Positions 1 to 9,114 of a stretch of DNA of 64,000 bases are shown in pieces; the stretch's first letter is position 1; each line of letters begins with the position of its first letter. Below the pieces are notes generated by a model. It made no database searches, was not told the DNA's origin, and worked only from the letters and a program-made list of their open reading frames with translations. A program made the position numbers and the translations under genes. Source of the stretch: Bradyrhizobium sp. SSBR45G (GTDB lineage Bacteria > Pseudomonadota > Alphaproteobacteria > Rhizobiales > Xanthobacteraceae); contig NZ_BSCT01000011.1 of assembly GCF_030159255.1 (NCBI RefSeq), positions 62,001 to 126,000 on the forward strand. Direction: 5' to 3'.

Positions 1-1
1 G

Positions 2-721
2 GCCTTGTCGCAGATCGCCCGCATTCAGCGCGTCGACGGCCCGGTCAAGATCGACCGGGAGGACGGCAACCGCATGAGCGTGGTGCGCAGCAATGTCCGC
101 GGCCGCGACATGGTGGGCTTCGTTCAGGCGGCCCAGCAGAAGGTCGCGGCCGAGCTGCCGCTGCCGGCCGGCTATCGGCTGACCTGGGGCGGACAGTTCG
201 AGAACCAGCAGCGCGCGGCCGCGCGCCTCTCGGTCGTCGTGCCGGTCGCCATCGGTCTCATCTTCGTGCTGCTGTTCACCACGTTCGGCTCCGTCCGCCA
301 GGCCCTGCTGGTGCTCGTCAACATTCCCTTTGCGTTGATCGGCGGTGTGTTCGCGCTGGTCTCGACCGGCGAATATCTGTCGGTCCCGGCTTCCGTCGGC
401 TTCATCGCCCTGCTCGGCATCGCGGTCCTCAACGGCGTCGTGCTGGTGTCGCATTTCAACCAGCTCCGCGCTCACGGGCTCTCCGAGCAGCGCATCGTCG
501 TCGAGGGCGCCAAGCGCCGGCTGCGTCCGGTGCTGATGACGGCCAGCATCACGGCGCTGGGGCTGATCCCGCTTTTGTTCGCGTCCGGTCCGGGATCGGA
601 GGTCCAGCGTCCCCTGGCCATCGTCGTGATCGGCGGCCTGCTGTCATCCACCCTGCTGACGCTGATCCTGCTGCCGATCCTCTACCGTCGCTATGGCGCG
701 GCTACGAAGGAAGCAACATGA
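2..721 (+). CDS. Heavy-metal-type RND efflux pump, C-terminal part (partial)
   Basis: The frame is open from the left edge, so the start lies outside the window and only about 240 C-terminal residues are present. They include the end of the second periplasmic porter domain (GYRLTWGGQFENQQRA is typical of CusA/CzcA proteins) and five to six hydrophobic helices matching the last membrane segments of RND pumps, including the family-typical GIAVLNGVVL stretch. The family exports metal cations by proton antiport in a three-part complex with a fusion protein and an outer-membrane channel. The stop overlaps the start of the DUF3240 gene (ATGA), which is commonly encoded next to CzcA-like pumps. The metal cannot be deduced because the upstream portion is missing. 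Confidence 0.9.
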   Translation, partial: ALSQIARIQRVDGPVKIDREDGNRMSVVRSNVRGRDMVGFVQAAQQKVAAELPLPAGYRLTWGGQFENQQRAAARLSVVVPVAIGLIFVLLFTTFGSVRQALLVLVNIPFALIGGVFALVSTGEYLSVPASVGFIALLGIAVLNGVVLVSHFNQLRAHGLSEQRIVVEGAKRRLRPVLMTASITALGLIPLLFASGPGSEVQRPLAIVVIGGLLSSTLLTLILLPILYRRYGAATKEAT

Positions 722-1029
722 CGAGCCCGGCGGCATGCCTGACGCTGATCGCGCCGCGGGCGCTGCGCGAGGAGCTGTTCGACTACATCAGCGAGCAGTC
801 GGATCTGGTCACGGGGTTCACTGCCTCGGACGCCGCCGGATACGGCATGCGCGTTCGGTTGGGCACGGCTGCAGAGCAGGTCAAGGGCCATGCCGACGAA
901 GTCGCGGTCCGGATCGTGCTGCAGGAGGCCGACGTCGAGCGGCTGCTGGAGCGGCTCCGCACAACGTTCACAGGAACAAAACTCGTCTATTGGGTCGTCC
1001 CCGTCACGACGTTCGGCATCATCGACTGA
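718..1029 (+). CDS. DUF3240 family protein (PII-like, CzcA-associated)
   Basis: This 103-residue soluble protein starts inside the stop of the RND pump (ATGA overlap), so it is probably translationally coupled to it. It begins with a short beta strand (CLTLIAPRALREELFDYI) and alternates helix and strand in the way of small ferredoxin-fold proteins of the DUF3240/PII-like group, which often accompany heavy-metal RND operons. The molecular role of DUF3240 is not established; a regulatory or metal-sensing function is inference from context. No signal peptide or membrane segment is visible. The family assignment rests on size, context and general sequence pattern. Confidence 0.75.
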   Translation: MTSPAACLTLIAPRALREELFDYISEQSDLVTGFTASDAAGYGMRVRLGTAAEQVKGHADEVAVRIVLQEADVERLLERLRTTFTGTKLVYWVVPVTTFGIID

Positions 1030-1076
1030 TCACGGCCGGACGTCCGGGGACTGCTTGGGGCGGTCGAACGGGACGG

Positions 1077-1111
1077 TCGATTCAAGACCTGCAGCATCAG
1101 GCTTGAATCGA
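1077..1111. terminator. Hairpin between convergent genes
   Basis: An inverted repeat TCGATTCAAG ... CTTGAATCGA (10 bp) encloses a second 4-bp stem (CCTG/CAGG) with one bulged A. It lies between the convergent DUF3240 and bacterioferritin genes. There is no clear T-run on either side, so its terminator function is likely but not proven. Confidence 0.5.
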
Positions 1112-1146
1112 GCCGTTCCGACAGAAATGCCGCCCTGGCGCCGGCG

Positions 1147-1632
1147 TCAGTGCTCGCTCTCGAGCCCGCCGACGTGCTTCTGAGTGTAGAGTTCGAGACC
1201 GATACGGCCGATCAGATCGAGCTGGGTTTCGAGGAAGTCGATGTGATGCTCCTCGTCCTTCATCAGTCGCTCGAACAGATCCCGCGACACGTAGTCCTTG
1301 ACGCCGTGGCAGTAGGTTGCGGCCTCTTGATACAGCGTCCGCGCCGCGATCTCGGCAGCGAGATCGCACTCGATGATCTCCTTGACGTTCTGGCCGATGC
1401 GCAAGGGATCGAGCACCTGCATGTTCGGGAAGCCGTCGAGGAACAGGATGCGATCGGTGAACTTGTCGGCGTGCTCCATCTCCTCGATGGATTCCTTGCG
1501 CCAGACCTTGGCCATCTCCAGAAGGCCCCAGTTGTTCAACAGGCGATAGTGCAGCCAATATTGGTTGATGGCAGTCAGCTCGCTGCGCAATCCCTTGTTG
1601 AGATATTCGATGACCTTGGGGTCGCCCTGCAT
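1147..1632 (-). CDS. bfr: Bacterioferritin
   Basis: The 161-residue product has the usual length of heme-containing bacterioferritin, a 24-subunit cage that oxidises Fe(II) at a di-iron centre and stores ferric mineral in the cytoplasm. All ferroxidase ligands are present at canonical numbers: E18, E51, H54, E94, E127 and H130. The heme ligand M52 is also present in the EEMEH motif. The gene lies just downstream of a Bfd gene on the same strand, the standard partner for iron release. Iron control is likely because a candidate Irr box lies upstream of bfd. Nothing looks broken. Confidence 0.97.
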   Translation of the reverse strand: MQGDPKVIEYLNKGLRSELTAINQYWLHYRLLNNWGLLEMAKVWRKESIEEMEHADKFTDRILFLDGFPNMQVLDPLRIGQNVKEIIECDLAAEIAARTLYQEAATYCHGVKDYVSRDLFERLMKDEEHHIDFLETQLDLIGRIGLELYTQKHVGGLESEH

Positions 1633-1752
1633 AGATAAGCTCCGAAAAAGTTAGAGGCCGCAGGCGCTCAATAACAGGTTCGAAGTGCGGAGACGACCCC
1701 GTTCATGTGCATTTTTGGGGCGGAAACAGGCGAGATTGGAGGCAAACGCTGT

Positions 1753-2037
1753 TCAGCAGGCCGCCAGCGCAAACCGGCTTTGCAGGTCATCCTCGACCGC
1801 CTGGACGGACGCGTGACCATGGGCATGGGCGTGCTTGCAGCCAGCCTGGCACGCACGCGCGCAGGGGCCCAGCGCCTCGTCGATGATGGTCTTGATGGTG
1901 CGCGCGCAGCGACCGCATTCCGCGCTGCAACCGAGGCAGCCGTAGACCTGCTTGGGGCTCCGCGGCAATTCGTCCGCAGATGTCACCGCCTTGCGGATGT
2001 CGTGATCACTGATGACGTTGCAGGAACAAACAATCAT
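1753..2037 (-). CDS. bfd: Bacterioferritin-associated ferredoxin
   Basis: This 94-residue protein begins MIVCSCNVISDHDI, the family N-terminus, with C4 and C6, followed by a second cluster GCLGCSAECGRC that supplies the remaining [2Fe-2S] ligands. Bfd binds bacterioferritin and passes electrons to the mineral core to release Fe(II). The open frame extends 55 codons further upstream, but the family N-terminus supports the start at 2037. The C-terminus is longer than in E. coli Bfd and rich in Cys, His and Ala (about residues 59-75, CARACQAGCKHAHAHGH), which might add metal-binding capacity; that is inference. The bfr gene follows on the same strand about 120 bp downstream. Confidence 0.93.
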   Translation of the reverse strand: MIVCSCNVISDHDIRKAVTSADELPRSPKQVYGCLGCSAECGRCARTIKTIIDEALGPCARACQAGCKHAHAHGHASVQAVEDDLQSRFALAAC

Positions 2038-2140
2038 AAGAAACCGGCCAATCGTCCTTGGTCCGCTATCGATAGTCATCCGCCCCTGCCCGCGCAAAGG
2101 GAAAACCGGGCTTTTGAAGCTATTCCAATCTCGTAGCTTG

Positions 2141-2157
2141 ACTAGAACGGATCTAAC
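2141..2157 (-). promoter_or_regulatory. Candidate Irr box (iron control element)
   Basis: ACTAGAA-CGG-ATCTAAC matches the rhizobial iron control element consensus TTTAGAA-N3-TTCTAAA at 10 of 14 defined positions and keeps the dyad symmetry. It sits about 104 bp upstream of the bfd start. In Bradyrhizobium, Irr acts through such elements on iron genes. Site function here is inferred from sequence only. Confidence 0.5.
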
Positions 2158-2202
2158 TACGTGACCTTGCTGCAAATCAAACTGGCCGGCCGACCGGCTC
2201 AC

Positions 2203-2499
2203 TCAATCGCCGCCGCCTCCATCGCCACCGCCGCCATCCCCGCCACTGTCGCCTCCGCCGTCGATCGGGTTTCCCATGACGTCGGTTGTGGTATTTGAAA
2301 ACCAACTCGCGAGATTGAATCCGTGGCTGCCGCTCGAGGAACCGCCAGCGTCGATGCCATTGCCATCTGATGACCAGCGGCGGGCACCCGGCCGGCGGTC
2401 ATTCAGCACCAGCAACACATAGCTCACGGCTGAGGTCAGCCCGATCGCCACGGCAATGGTCATCGTTGTGATCATGAAACCGGCCCGATTTTTGTGCAA
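2203..2499 (-). CDS. Small membrane-anchored protein with Gly/Asp-rich tail
   Basis: I do not recognise a family for this 98-residue protein. It has one hydrophobic segment near the N-terminus (about residues 9-31, beginning MITTMTIAVAIGLTSAV), then a polar Ser/Gly region and a low-complexity C-terminus made of GGGD/GGD units, all encoded by GC-rich codons. It is likely anchored in the inner membrane with the tail outside, though the topology is a guess. An alternative start at Met9 (2475) would leave only a short n-region. It lies directly upstream of bfd on the same strand, but the candidate promoter site at 2141-2157 separates them. Confidence 0.6.
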   Translation of the reverse strand: MHKNRAGFMITTMTIAVAIGLTSAVSYVLLVLNDRRPGARRWSSDGNGIDAGGSSSGSHGFNLASWFSNTTTDVMGNPIDGGGDSGGDGGGGDGGGGD

Positions 2500-2634
2500 C
2501 GCAGCATTGAACGCATCCTGCAGATGGGCCGTCCAATGGAGCGCGCCCGTTCATTGATCATTCAAGCGGGATATGGGAACCTGTGGCATCGACCGATGCG
2601 CCATCTGCCGACCTGAACTGAGAAAGGTGAGGTC

Positions 2635-2973
2635 ATGAAGAAGACTGTTGCGGCCCTGGCCGCCCTCGCGACCCTCTCGACCGCCGCGCTGGCCCCTGCT
2701 CCGGCGGAAGCGCGCAATGGTCGTGTTGCCGCAGGTGTCGCGGCCGGACTGCTCGGCGGCGCGCTCATTGGCGGCGCCATCGCCGCGGGCAGCAATCCCT
2801 ATTACTACGGTCCCGGCTACTCCTACTCGCCCGGATACGCCTATGGACCCGGCTATTCCTATTATGGTGGGCCGGCCTATGTCTCCGATCCCGGCTACGC
2901 CTGCTATTGGCAGCGCCAGCGCTTCTGGGACGGTTATGGCTGGCGGATTCGCCGCGTGCGCGTCTGCGAGTGA
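2635..2973 (+). CDS. Small secreted Gly/Tyr-rich protein, copy 1
   Basis: The 112-residue product starts with a clear Sec signal peptide (MKKTVAALAALATLSTAALA, cleavage probably after AEA near residue 26). A glycine-zipper-like segment follows (AAGVAAGLLGGALIGGAIAAG), then Tyr/Gly/Pro repeats (GPGYSY, SPGYAYGPGYSYYGG) and a conserved tail RFWDGYGWRIRRVRVC. A good Shine-Dalgarno (GAAAGGTGAGG) precedes the ATG. It is a paralogue of the next gene, sharing the zipper and the DGYGW...RVRVC tail. Such short exported proteins are common in Bradyrhizobium; their role is unknown and surface or envelope association is inferred. Confidence 0.85.
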   Translation: MKKTVAALAALATLSTAALAPAPAEARNGRVAAGVAAGLLGGALIGGAIAAGSNPYYYGPGYSYSPGYAYGPGYSYYGGPAYVSDPGYACYWQRQRFWDGYGWRIRRVRVCE

Positions 2974-3194
2974 TCGTTCACCTTCATTAAATCCATGACC
3001 TTGCACCGGAATGTCGGATTGGGCGGCTGACCTGGCCAGAAAAAGCCGCTTTTCGGTCGCATGGGGTCTTGGAGGGTTTACGAAGGGTTGACGGATTGTC
3101 GTGTTTTCTAAGCGACGCTGACACCCCTTAATCGAGCGTAAAACAATCACCCACCCGGCGCCTCCAGGGGCGCTTCTCCAGGAGATCTTGGAAC

Positions 3195-3476
3195 ATGAAG
3201 AAGATCCTGACCGCGGTGCTTGCGGTTGCGACAATCGCCGGTTCGCTGAGCGTGACCGCACCGGCCGCAAAGGCCGGCGACGTTGGCGCCGGTGTGGCTG
3301 CCGGCCTGATCGGCGGCGCCCTGATCGGCGGCGCGATCGCGTCGAGCCGTCCCGCCTATGGCGGCCCGGTCTATGTCGAAGCCCCCCCGCCGGGCCCGCC
3401 GCCGTGCGTGTGGCGCCGTGAGCGCTATTGGGACGGCTATGGCTGGGTGTCCCGCCCGGTTCGCGTCTGCTACTGA
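3195..3476 (+). CDS. Small secreted Gly/Tyr-rich protein, copy 2
   Basis: This 93-residue protein is paralogous to the gene 220 bp upstream. It has a signal peptide (MKKILTAVLAVATIAGSLSV, cleavage near AKA at about residue 27), the same glycine-zipper core (GVAAGLIGGALIGGAIASS) and the same tail RYWDGYGWVSRPVRVC, but it lacks the long Tyr/Gly repeat block of copy 1. A Shine-Dalgarno (AGGAGA) precedes the ATG. The separate upstream region suggests its own promoter, and a strong terminator follows. Two cysteines, one before the tail and one near the C-terminus, are shared with copy 1 and could form a disulfide in the periplasm. The function is unknown. Confidence 0.85.
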   Translation: MKKILTAVLAVATIAGSLSVTAPAAKAGDVGAGVAAGLIGGALIGGAIASSRPAYGGPVYVEAPPPGPPPCVWRRERYWDGYGWVSRPVRVCY

Positions 3477-3502
3477 TCCCGACCACGCATCTCGATGCGG
3501 CA

Positions 3503-3528
3503 AGCCCGGCCTTATGGCCGGGCTTTTT
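3503..3528 (+). terminator. Rho-independent terminator
   Basis: A perfect 9-bp stem AGCCCGGCC/GGCCGGGCT with TTAT loop is followed by a T-run. It ends transcription of the small secreted protein gene and may also serve the convergent transglycosylase gene. Confidence 0.9.
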
Positions 3529-3560
3529 GCTGTCGTCGTGCTCTCGACGGGATCGCCGCC

Positions 3561-4808
3561 TCAGCGCGCGGCATTGATCGCCTGCAGCACGGCCTCGCTG
3601 GGCCAGCAGTCGACCTTCAAGCCAGCCTTCTTCTGGAACACGCCAAGCGCGGCGCGGGTCTGCATGCCGGCCTTGCCGTCCAGCTTGTCGCCGTACAGAC
3701 CCAGCCGCGTCAGGCCCTTCTGCATCGCCTCGACGTCTTTGCTCCGGAGCTGCCTCGACGCCGACCATGGCGTCGCGAACGAGGCCGGGCTGGTCATGCG
3801 GTCCGCAAGGTGACCGACGAACAGCACATAGAGGTCGGAGAAATTGTATTCCTTGATCACGAAGTAGTTCGCCGTCGTCAGGAACGCCGGGCCGTAGATG
3901 CCTTCCGGCTGCAGCAGGGAGGCCTGTTGCTGCTGCTCGGCTGCGCTGAGCCGCAGGCCCCGCACCGGGACGAAGCCGGCGCGCAGCCATTCGCCGATCG
4001 GCTTCTTGACCTCGGGAACGCCCAGCGCGCAGTCGACATTGGCCGGCGGCTTGACCTCATAGGCCCAGCGCACGCCGCGCTGCCATCCCTTGTTGGCGAG
4101 CTGCTGCGCGGCCGAGCCCAGCGCATCCGGCACCGAACGCCAGAGATCGACCTTGCCGTCGCCATCAAGGTCGACACCGTGCTTGTAGTATTCCGACGGC
4201 AGGAACTGGGTCAGGCCGACCGCGCCGCCCCAGGACGCCCGAAGGTCGCGGCGCGCCACGACGCCGTCGCTCAGCATCTTCAGCGCCATGATGAACTCGG
4301 TGCGGTACTGGTCCTTGCGCCGCCCGACATAGGCCTGCGTCGCCAGCACGCGCAGCGCGTCATAGGGCAGCGCGTAGCGGCCGAAATCGGTCTCACGGCC
4401 CCAGATAGCGAGCACGACCGGGCCGGGAACGCCGAAGCGGCGTTCGATCTCGGCGAGCGCTGGACGATATTGCTGGATCAGCTTCTGGCCGTGAGCGGCC
4501 AGCCTCGCGATCGAGGCTTCCTTGATGTAGTCGGCCGGCACCTGCACGAACTCGGCCTGGGCGGGGGCGCCTGTTGCAGGACGGCCAGGCAACAGGAGGT
4601 CGGGGAGCTTGTAGTCGGGCTCCAGCCCGCGCGTCTCGGTCTCGAACGTTGCGCGGGAGACACCCTGCTCCTTGGCTTCAGGCCAGAGCGAGGCGACGAA
4701 CTGGGTAAAGGCGGCGTCGGCGGCGACCGCTGGGCCTGCATGACAGAGGACAGTGAACAGGCACACGAAGAGACAATGACGGAGCAGACGCGGCACCGTG
4801 TCAGGCAT
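3561..4808 (-). CDS. Lytic murein transglycosylase, MltB type, with peptidoglycan-binding domain
   Basis: The 415-residue protein has an N-terminal signal sequence (LFVCLFTVLCHAGPAVAA), an SLT_2/MltB catalytic domain (about residues 35-330) and a C-terminal PG_binding_1 domain (about 350-415). The catalytic Glu lies in AIWGRETDFGRY, residue 139 from this start. Such enzymes cleave the MurNAc-GlcNAc bond in the periplasm to give 1,6-anhydro products. The chosen start overlaps the stop of the upstream coiled-coil gene (ATGCCTGA), suggesting coupling; a start four codons earlier at 4820 is also possible. A GVDLDGDGKVDLW loop resembles the calcium-binding loop described in this family. Confidence 0.93.
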   Translation of the reverse strand: MPDTVPRLLRHCLFVCLFTVLCHAGPAVAADAAFTQFVASLWPEAKEQGVSRATFETETRGLEPDYKLPDLLLPGRPATGAPAQAEFVQVPADYIKEASIARLAAHGQKLIQQYRPALAEIERRFGVPGPVVLAIWGRETDFGRYALPYDALRVLATQAYVGRRKDQYRTEFIMALKMLSDGVVARRDLRASWGGAVGLTQFLPSEYYKHGVDLDGDGKVDLWRSVPDALGSAAQQLANKGWQRGVRWAYEVKPPANVDCALGVPEVKKPIGEWLRAGFVPVRGLRLSAAEQQQQASLLQPEGIYGPAFLTTANYFVIKEYNFSDLYVLFVGHLADRMTSPASFATPWSASRQLRSKDVEAMQKGLTRLGLYGDKLDGKAGMQTRAALGVFQKKAGLKVDCWPSEAVLQAINAAR

Positions 4809-5001
4809 CCTGAAGGCCAAGACGCCGTTCGATATGCTCGATCCTCATGTCCATCCGGTCCAGCCGATTGGACATGCTGGCGTACTGGTTCTCAAGGTTC
4901 CCAATCCGCTGCTTCAACTCGCGAATATCATCGCGCACATGGTCGAGAGCGCCGCGGATGTGGCGCAAATGCTCCAGCACGAGGTTCTCGACGTCTGTCA
5001 T
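4801..5001 (-). CDS. Small coiled-coil protein, conserved hypothetical
   Basis: This 66-residue protein is predicted to be almost entirely helical, with heptad-like spacing of Leu, Ile and Met (EHLRHIRGALDHVRDDI, then RLDRMDMRIEHIERRLGL). There is no signal peptide or membrane segment. Short proteins of this shape are widespread in alphaproteobacteria, but I cannot name a function. The gene ends within the start of the lytic transglycosylase gene, so the two are probably cotranscribed and coupled. Oligomerisation through the coiled coil is an inference from the pattern alone. Confidence 0.75.
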   Translation of the reverse strand: MTDVENLVLEHLRHIRGALDHVRDDIRELKQRIGNLENQYASMSNRLDRMDMRIEHIERRLGLQDA

Positions 5002-5060
5002 CCCTTGAGCCTAGCACGTCCGGCGATCCATGTGAACGCCGGGTCGATAGCCCCTTTCGC

Positions 5061-5642
5061 TCAATGTCCCGATGCCTGCTTCGCGTCCTCGATCGCGGCA
5101 TTCGACAGTTTGTCGACCATGGCAATGCCGATCGCCGACAGGATGAACACCGTGTGGATGATCGTCTGCCACATCACACCGGTCTCGGTGTAGGTCGACT
5201 TGCCCGATGAGAGCGCGCCGGCCTCGATGAAGGTGCGCAGCAGATGGATCGAGGAGATGCCGATGATGGCCATCGCCAGCTTGATCTTCAGCACGCTGGC
5301 ATTGACGTGGCTCAGCCATTCGGGCTCGTCGGGATGGCCCTGCAGGTTGAGCCGCGACACGAAGGTCTCATAGCCGCCCACGATCACCATCACCAGCAGG
5401 TTCGAGATCATGACGACGTCGATCAGGCCGAGCACGGCCAGCATGATCTGCTGCTCGGAGAAGTCGAAGGCGTGCGCGAACAGGTGCCAGAGCTCCTTGA
5501 GGAACAGCACGACATAGACGCCCTGCGCGATGATCAGCCCGACATAGAGCGGCAGCTGCAGCCAGCGCGAGCCAAAGATCAGCATCGGAATGGGGCGCAG
5601 CGCTGCACCCTTCGAGGACAGGGTTGCGTCGGGAGATGACAT
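5061..5642 (-). CDS. UPF0114 (YqhA-like) membrane protein
   Basis: The product (193 residues from this start) has four hydrophobic helices: LPLYVGLIIAQGVYVVLFL, IMLAVLGLIDVVMISNLLVMVIVGGYETF, a third around KLAMAIIGISSIHLL, and a C-terminal one (VMWQTIIHTVFILSAIGIAMVD). The arrangement and the motifs VMISNLLVMVIVGGYE and LQGHPDEPEW are characteristic of UPF0114. The protein sits in the inner membrane and its biochemical role is unproven. The open frame continues 14 codons upstream to 5684, but neither start has a strong Shine-Dalgarno; the inner Met gives a cleaner N-terminus before the first helix. Confidence 0.88.
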   Translation of the reverse strand: MSSPDATLSSKGAALRPIPMLIFGSRWLQLPLYVGLIIAQGVYVVLFLKELWHLFAHAFDFSEQQIMLAVLGLIDVVMISNLLVMVIVGGYETFVSRLNLQGHPDEPEWLSHVNASVLKIKLAMAIIGISSIHLLRTFIEAGALSSGKSTYTETGVMWQTIIHTVFILSAIGIAMVDKLSNAAIEDAKQASGH

Positions 5643-5782
5643 GATGGGATTCTCGTGACCGGATTCGATTGCGGAACCCACCATCTACGCAATCATGTCG
5701 CACATGGAAGCGACAACTGGCCGCAGCCAGGGCGCGGCGCTTTGTCCCGCAAGGGAGACCGCGCCGCGCAAGGCCGCGTCCG

Positions 5783-7432
<1,650 letters not shown>

Positions 7433-7737
7433 CGCGTGTCCCTCGAAACCTGCCGGAATTTTTCGGAAAATGGTTGCCGCTGATGTAGCGGCGCGGTCAC
7501 CAAAGGGCAACCGGCGAGCCCGTCCCGGCTGGAACAAATGCCGGGAGAAGCCCGGTCGCGCCGTCCAAGCCCGGTCGGCCCACCTTACGGACGATTACGG
7601 ATCGCGCACGATGTGTGCGGCCGATCACGACAATTGCAACCATCTTTTAATTAATTCGGCGGGACACTCGGTTTCGGCGCGCAAGAACCGCGCGCCCAAG
7701 CGGCGAAAAGCCGAGACGACAACAGCGAGAGCCCGTC
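7433..7737. other. Intergenic region between divergent genes
   Basis: This 305-bp gap separates ettA from the next rightward gene and must hold both promoters. It contains one AT-rich patch (CATCTTTTAATTAATTC near 7641-7657). I could not assign promoter boxes or a conserved regulatory site. Confidence 0.5.
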
Positions 7738-7956
7738 ATGGCAACCCTCACGTCAGCCTCCCCGTCCGCCGCAGCGGCAGAACGCCCGAATCGATCCGGT
7801 CTCCTCGACGAGGTCAGGAGCTTCTGGCGCGAATTCGTCACGCAGGCCTTCAACCCCTACCGGCCGGAACTGCACTACATGCGCGGCCCGGGACCGGCCT
7901 GGCGGGCCAAATACGGCAGCGACGCCGCGTTCCGTCTCAGGGCCGACCTCGACTGA
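7738..7956 (+). CDS. Small hypothetical protein
   Basis: I do not recognise this 72-residue protein. It has a Ser/Ala-rich N-terminus, then an amphipathic stretch with aromatics (LLDEVRSFWREFVTQAFNPYRPELHYMRGPGPAWRAKYG). There is no signal peptide or membrane segment. The ATG is preceded by a weak Shine-Dalgarno (GCGAGAG). The aromatic-rich middle does not look like random GC-rich translation, which favours a real gene. The following dehydrogenase starts about 120 bp downstream on the same strand, so cotranscription is possible. Confidence 0.55.
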   Translation: MATLTSASPSAAAAERPNRSGLLDEVRSFWREFVTQAFNPYRPELHYMRGPGPAWRAKYGSDAAFRLRADLD

Positions 7957-8078
7957 ACTTGAGGCTGAACTTGGGCCCTGGCCCGCTTGCGCCGCTGGCG
8001 CTTTGTGCGCAACGATGACATCCATTCGCTGAAGGCGACCTCGCGCGTCGCCATGGCCGCCCCGAATGGATCCGCCCC

Positions 8079-9041
8079 ATGACGCAGCTGCGCTGTGCAA
8101 TTCTCGACGACTATTACGACACGGCCCTCTCCCTGGCCGATTGGCCCCGACTGGCCGACAAGGTCGATGTCACGGCCTTCACCCATCCATTCGACGGCGA
8201 GGAAGCGGCCGCGAGCGCGCTGGCCGACATGGACATCATCTGCGCGATGCGTGAGCGGACACCGTTCCCACGCGCACTGATCGAACGGCTGCCAAGGCTC
8301 AAGCTGCTGATCACTTCCGGGATGCGCAACGCCGCCATCGACACGGAGGCCGCCAAGGCGCGCGGCATCATCGTCTGCGGCACGCAATACGGCCGTGATC
8401 CCACGGCGCCGCTGACCATGGGACTGATCCTGGAGCTGACCCGCAGGATCGGACAGGAAAATGCCCGCATGCACGCGGGGGCACCGTGGCAGGCGCTGGG
8501 CGGCGTGGAGATCGAGGGCCGGACGCTGGGCGTCATCGGCCTTGGCAAGCTCGGCACCAAGGTCGCAGGGCTCGCCAAGGCGTTCGGGATGAACGTCATC
8601 GCCTGGAGCCCCAACCTGACACCGGAGCGCTGCAAGGAAGCGGGCGTCGGCTACGCGACCAAGGACGAGTTGTTCGCGACCGCAGACATCATCACGGTCC
8701 ATGTCGTGCTCAGCGACCGCTCGCGCGGCCTGGTCGGTGCCGCCGAGCTCGCCCGGATGAAACCGACCGCCTACCTCGTCAATACCTCGCGGGCACCGAT
8801 CGTGGATGAGCCGGCGCTGCTGCAGGCTCTGCGTGAGAGGCGCATCGCCGGCGCCGGGCTCGACGTGTTTGCCGTCGAGCCGCTGCCGGTCGCGCATCCG
8901 CTGCGCGGGCTCGACAACGTCGTACTCACGCCGCATCTCGGCTACGTCACCGAGGAGAGCTTTCGCGCCCATTACGGCCAGATGGTGGACTGCATCGCCG
9001 CCTGGCTCGGCGGCGCCGAGTTGCCGCGGCGGCTGGCCTGA
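8079..9041 (+). CDS. D-2-hydroxyacid dehydrogenase (NAD-dependent)
   Basis: The 320-residue protein fits the D-isomer-specific 2-hydroxyacid dehydrogenase family, which includes phosphoglycerate, glycerate and glyoxylate/hydroxypyruvate reductases. The nucleotide-binding fold carries GVIGLGKLG around residue 150. The catalytic Arg lies in NTSRAPIVDE, the Glu in the DVFAVEPLP region, and the catalytic His in LTPHLGYV, all in the usual order. The N-terminal half forms the substrate domain (ITSGMRNAAID in place of the more common GVGxDNID). The substrate cannot be told from sequence. A terminator-like hairpin follows between this gene and the convergent L,D-transpeptidase gene. Confidence 0.9.
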   Translation: MTQLRCAILDDYYDTALSLADWPRLADKVDVTAFTHPFDGEEAAASALADMDIICAMRERTPFPRALIERLPRLKLLITSGMRNAAIDTEAAKARGIIVCGTQYGRDPTAPLTMGLILELTRRIGQENARMHAGAPWQALGGVEIEGRTLGVIGLGKLGTKVAGLAKAFGMNVIAWSPNLTPERCKEAGVGYATKDELFATADIITVHVVLSDRSRGLVGAAELARMKPTAYLVNTSRAPIVDEPALLQALRERRIAGAGLDVFAVEPLPVAHPLRGLDNVVLTPHLGYVTEESFRAHYGQMVDCIAAWLGGAELPRRLA

Positions 9042-9069
9042 ACGCAACGGCGGGCAAATCTCCAAAGCA

Positions 9070-9095
9070 AAACACCCTCCGCAGGGAGGGTGTTT
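9070..9095. terminator. Bidirectional terminator hairpin
   Basis: An 11-bp perfect stem AAACACCCTCC/GGAGGGTGTTT with GCAG loop lies between convergent genes. Flanking T/A bases allow termination on both strands, the better T-run being on the minus strand. Confidence 0.8.
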
Positions 9096-9114
9096 CGCAA
9101 TCGATCGAAGATGT

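Noticed and set aside
3495..5210. Rightward frame of 571 codons opposite the lytic transglycosylase
   Set aside because: It is antisense to a complete enzyme with signal peptide and catalytic Glu; no family-like features.
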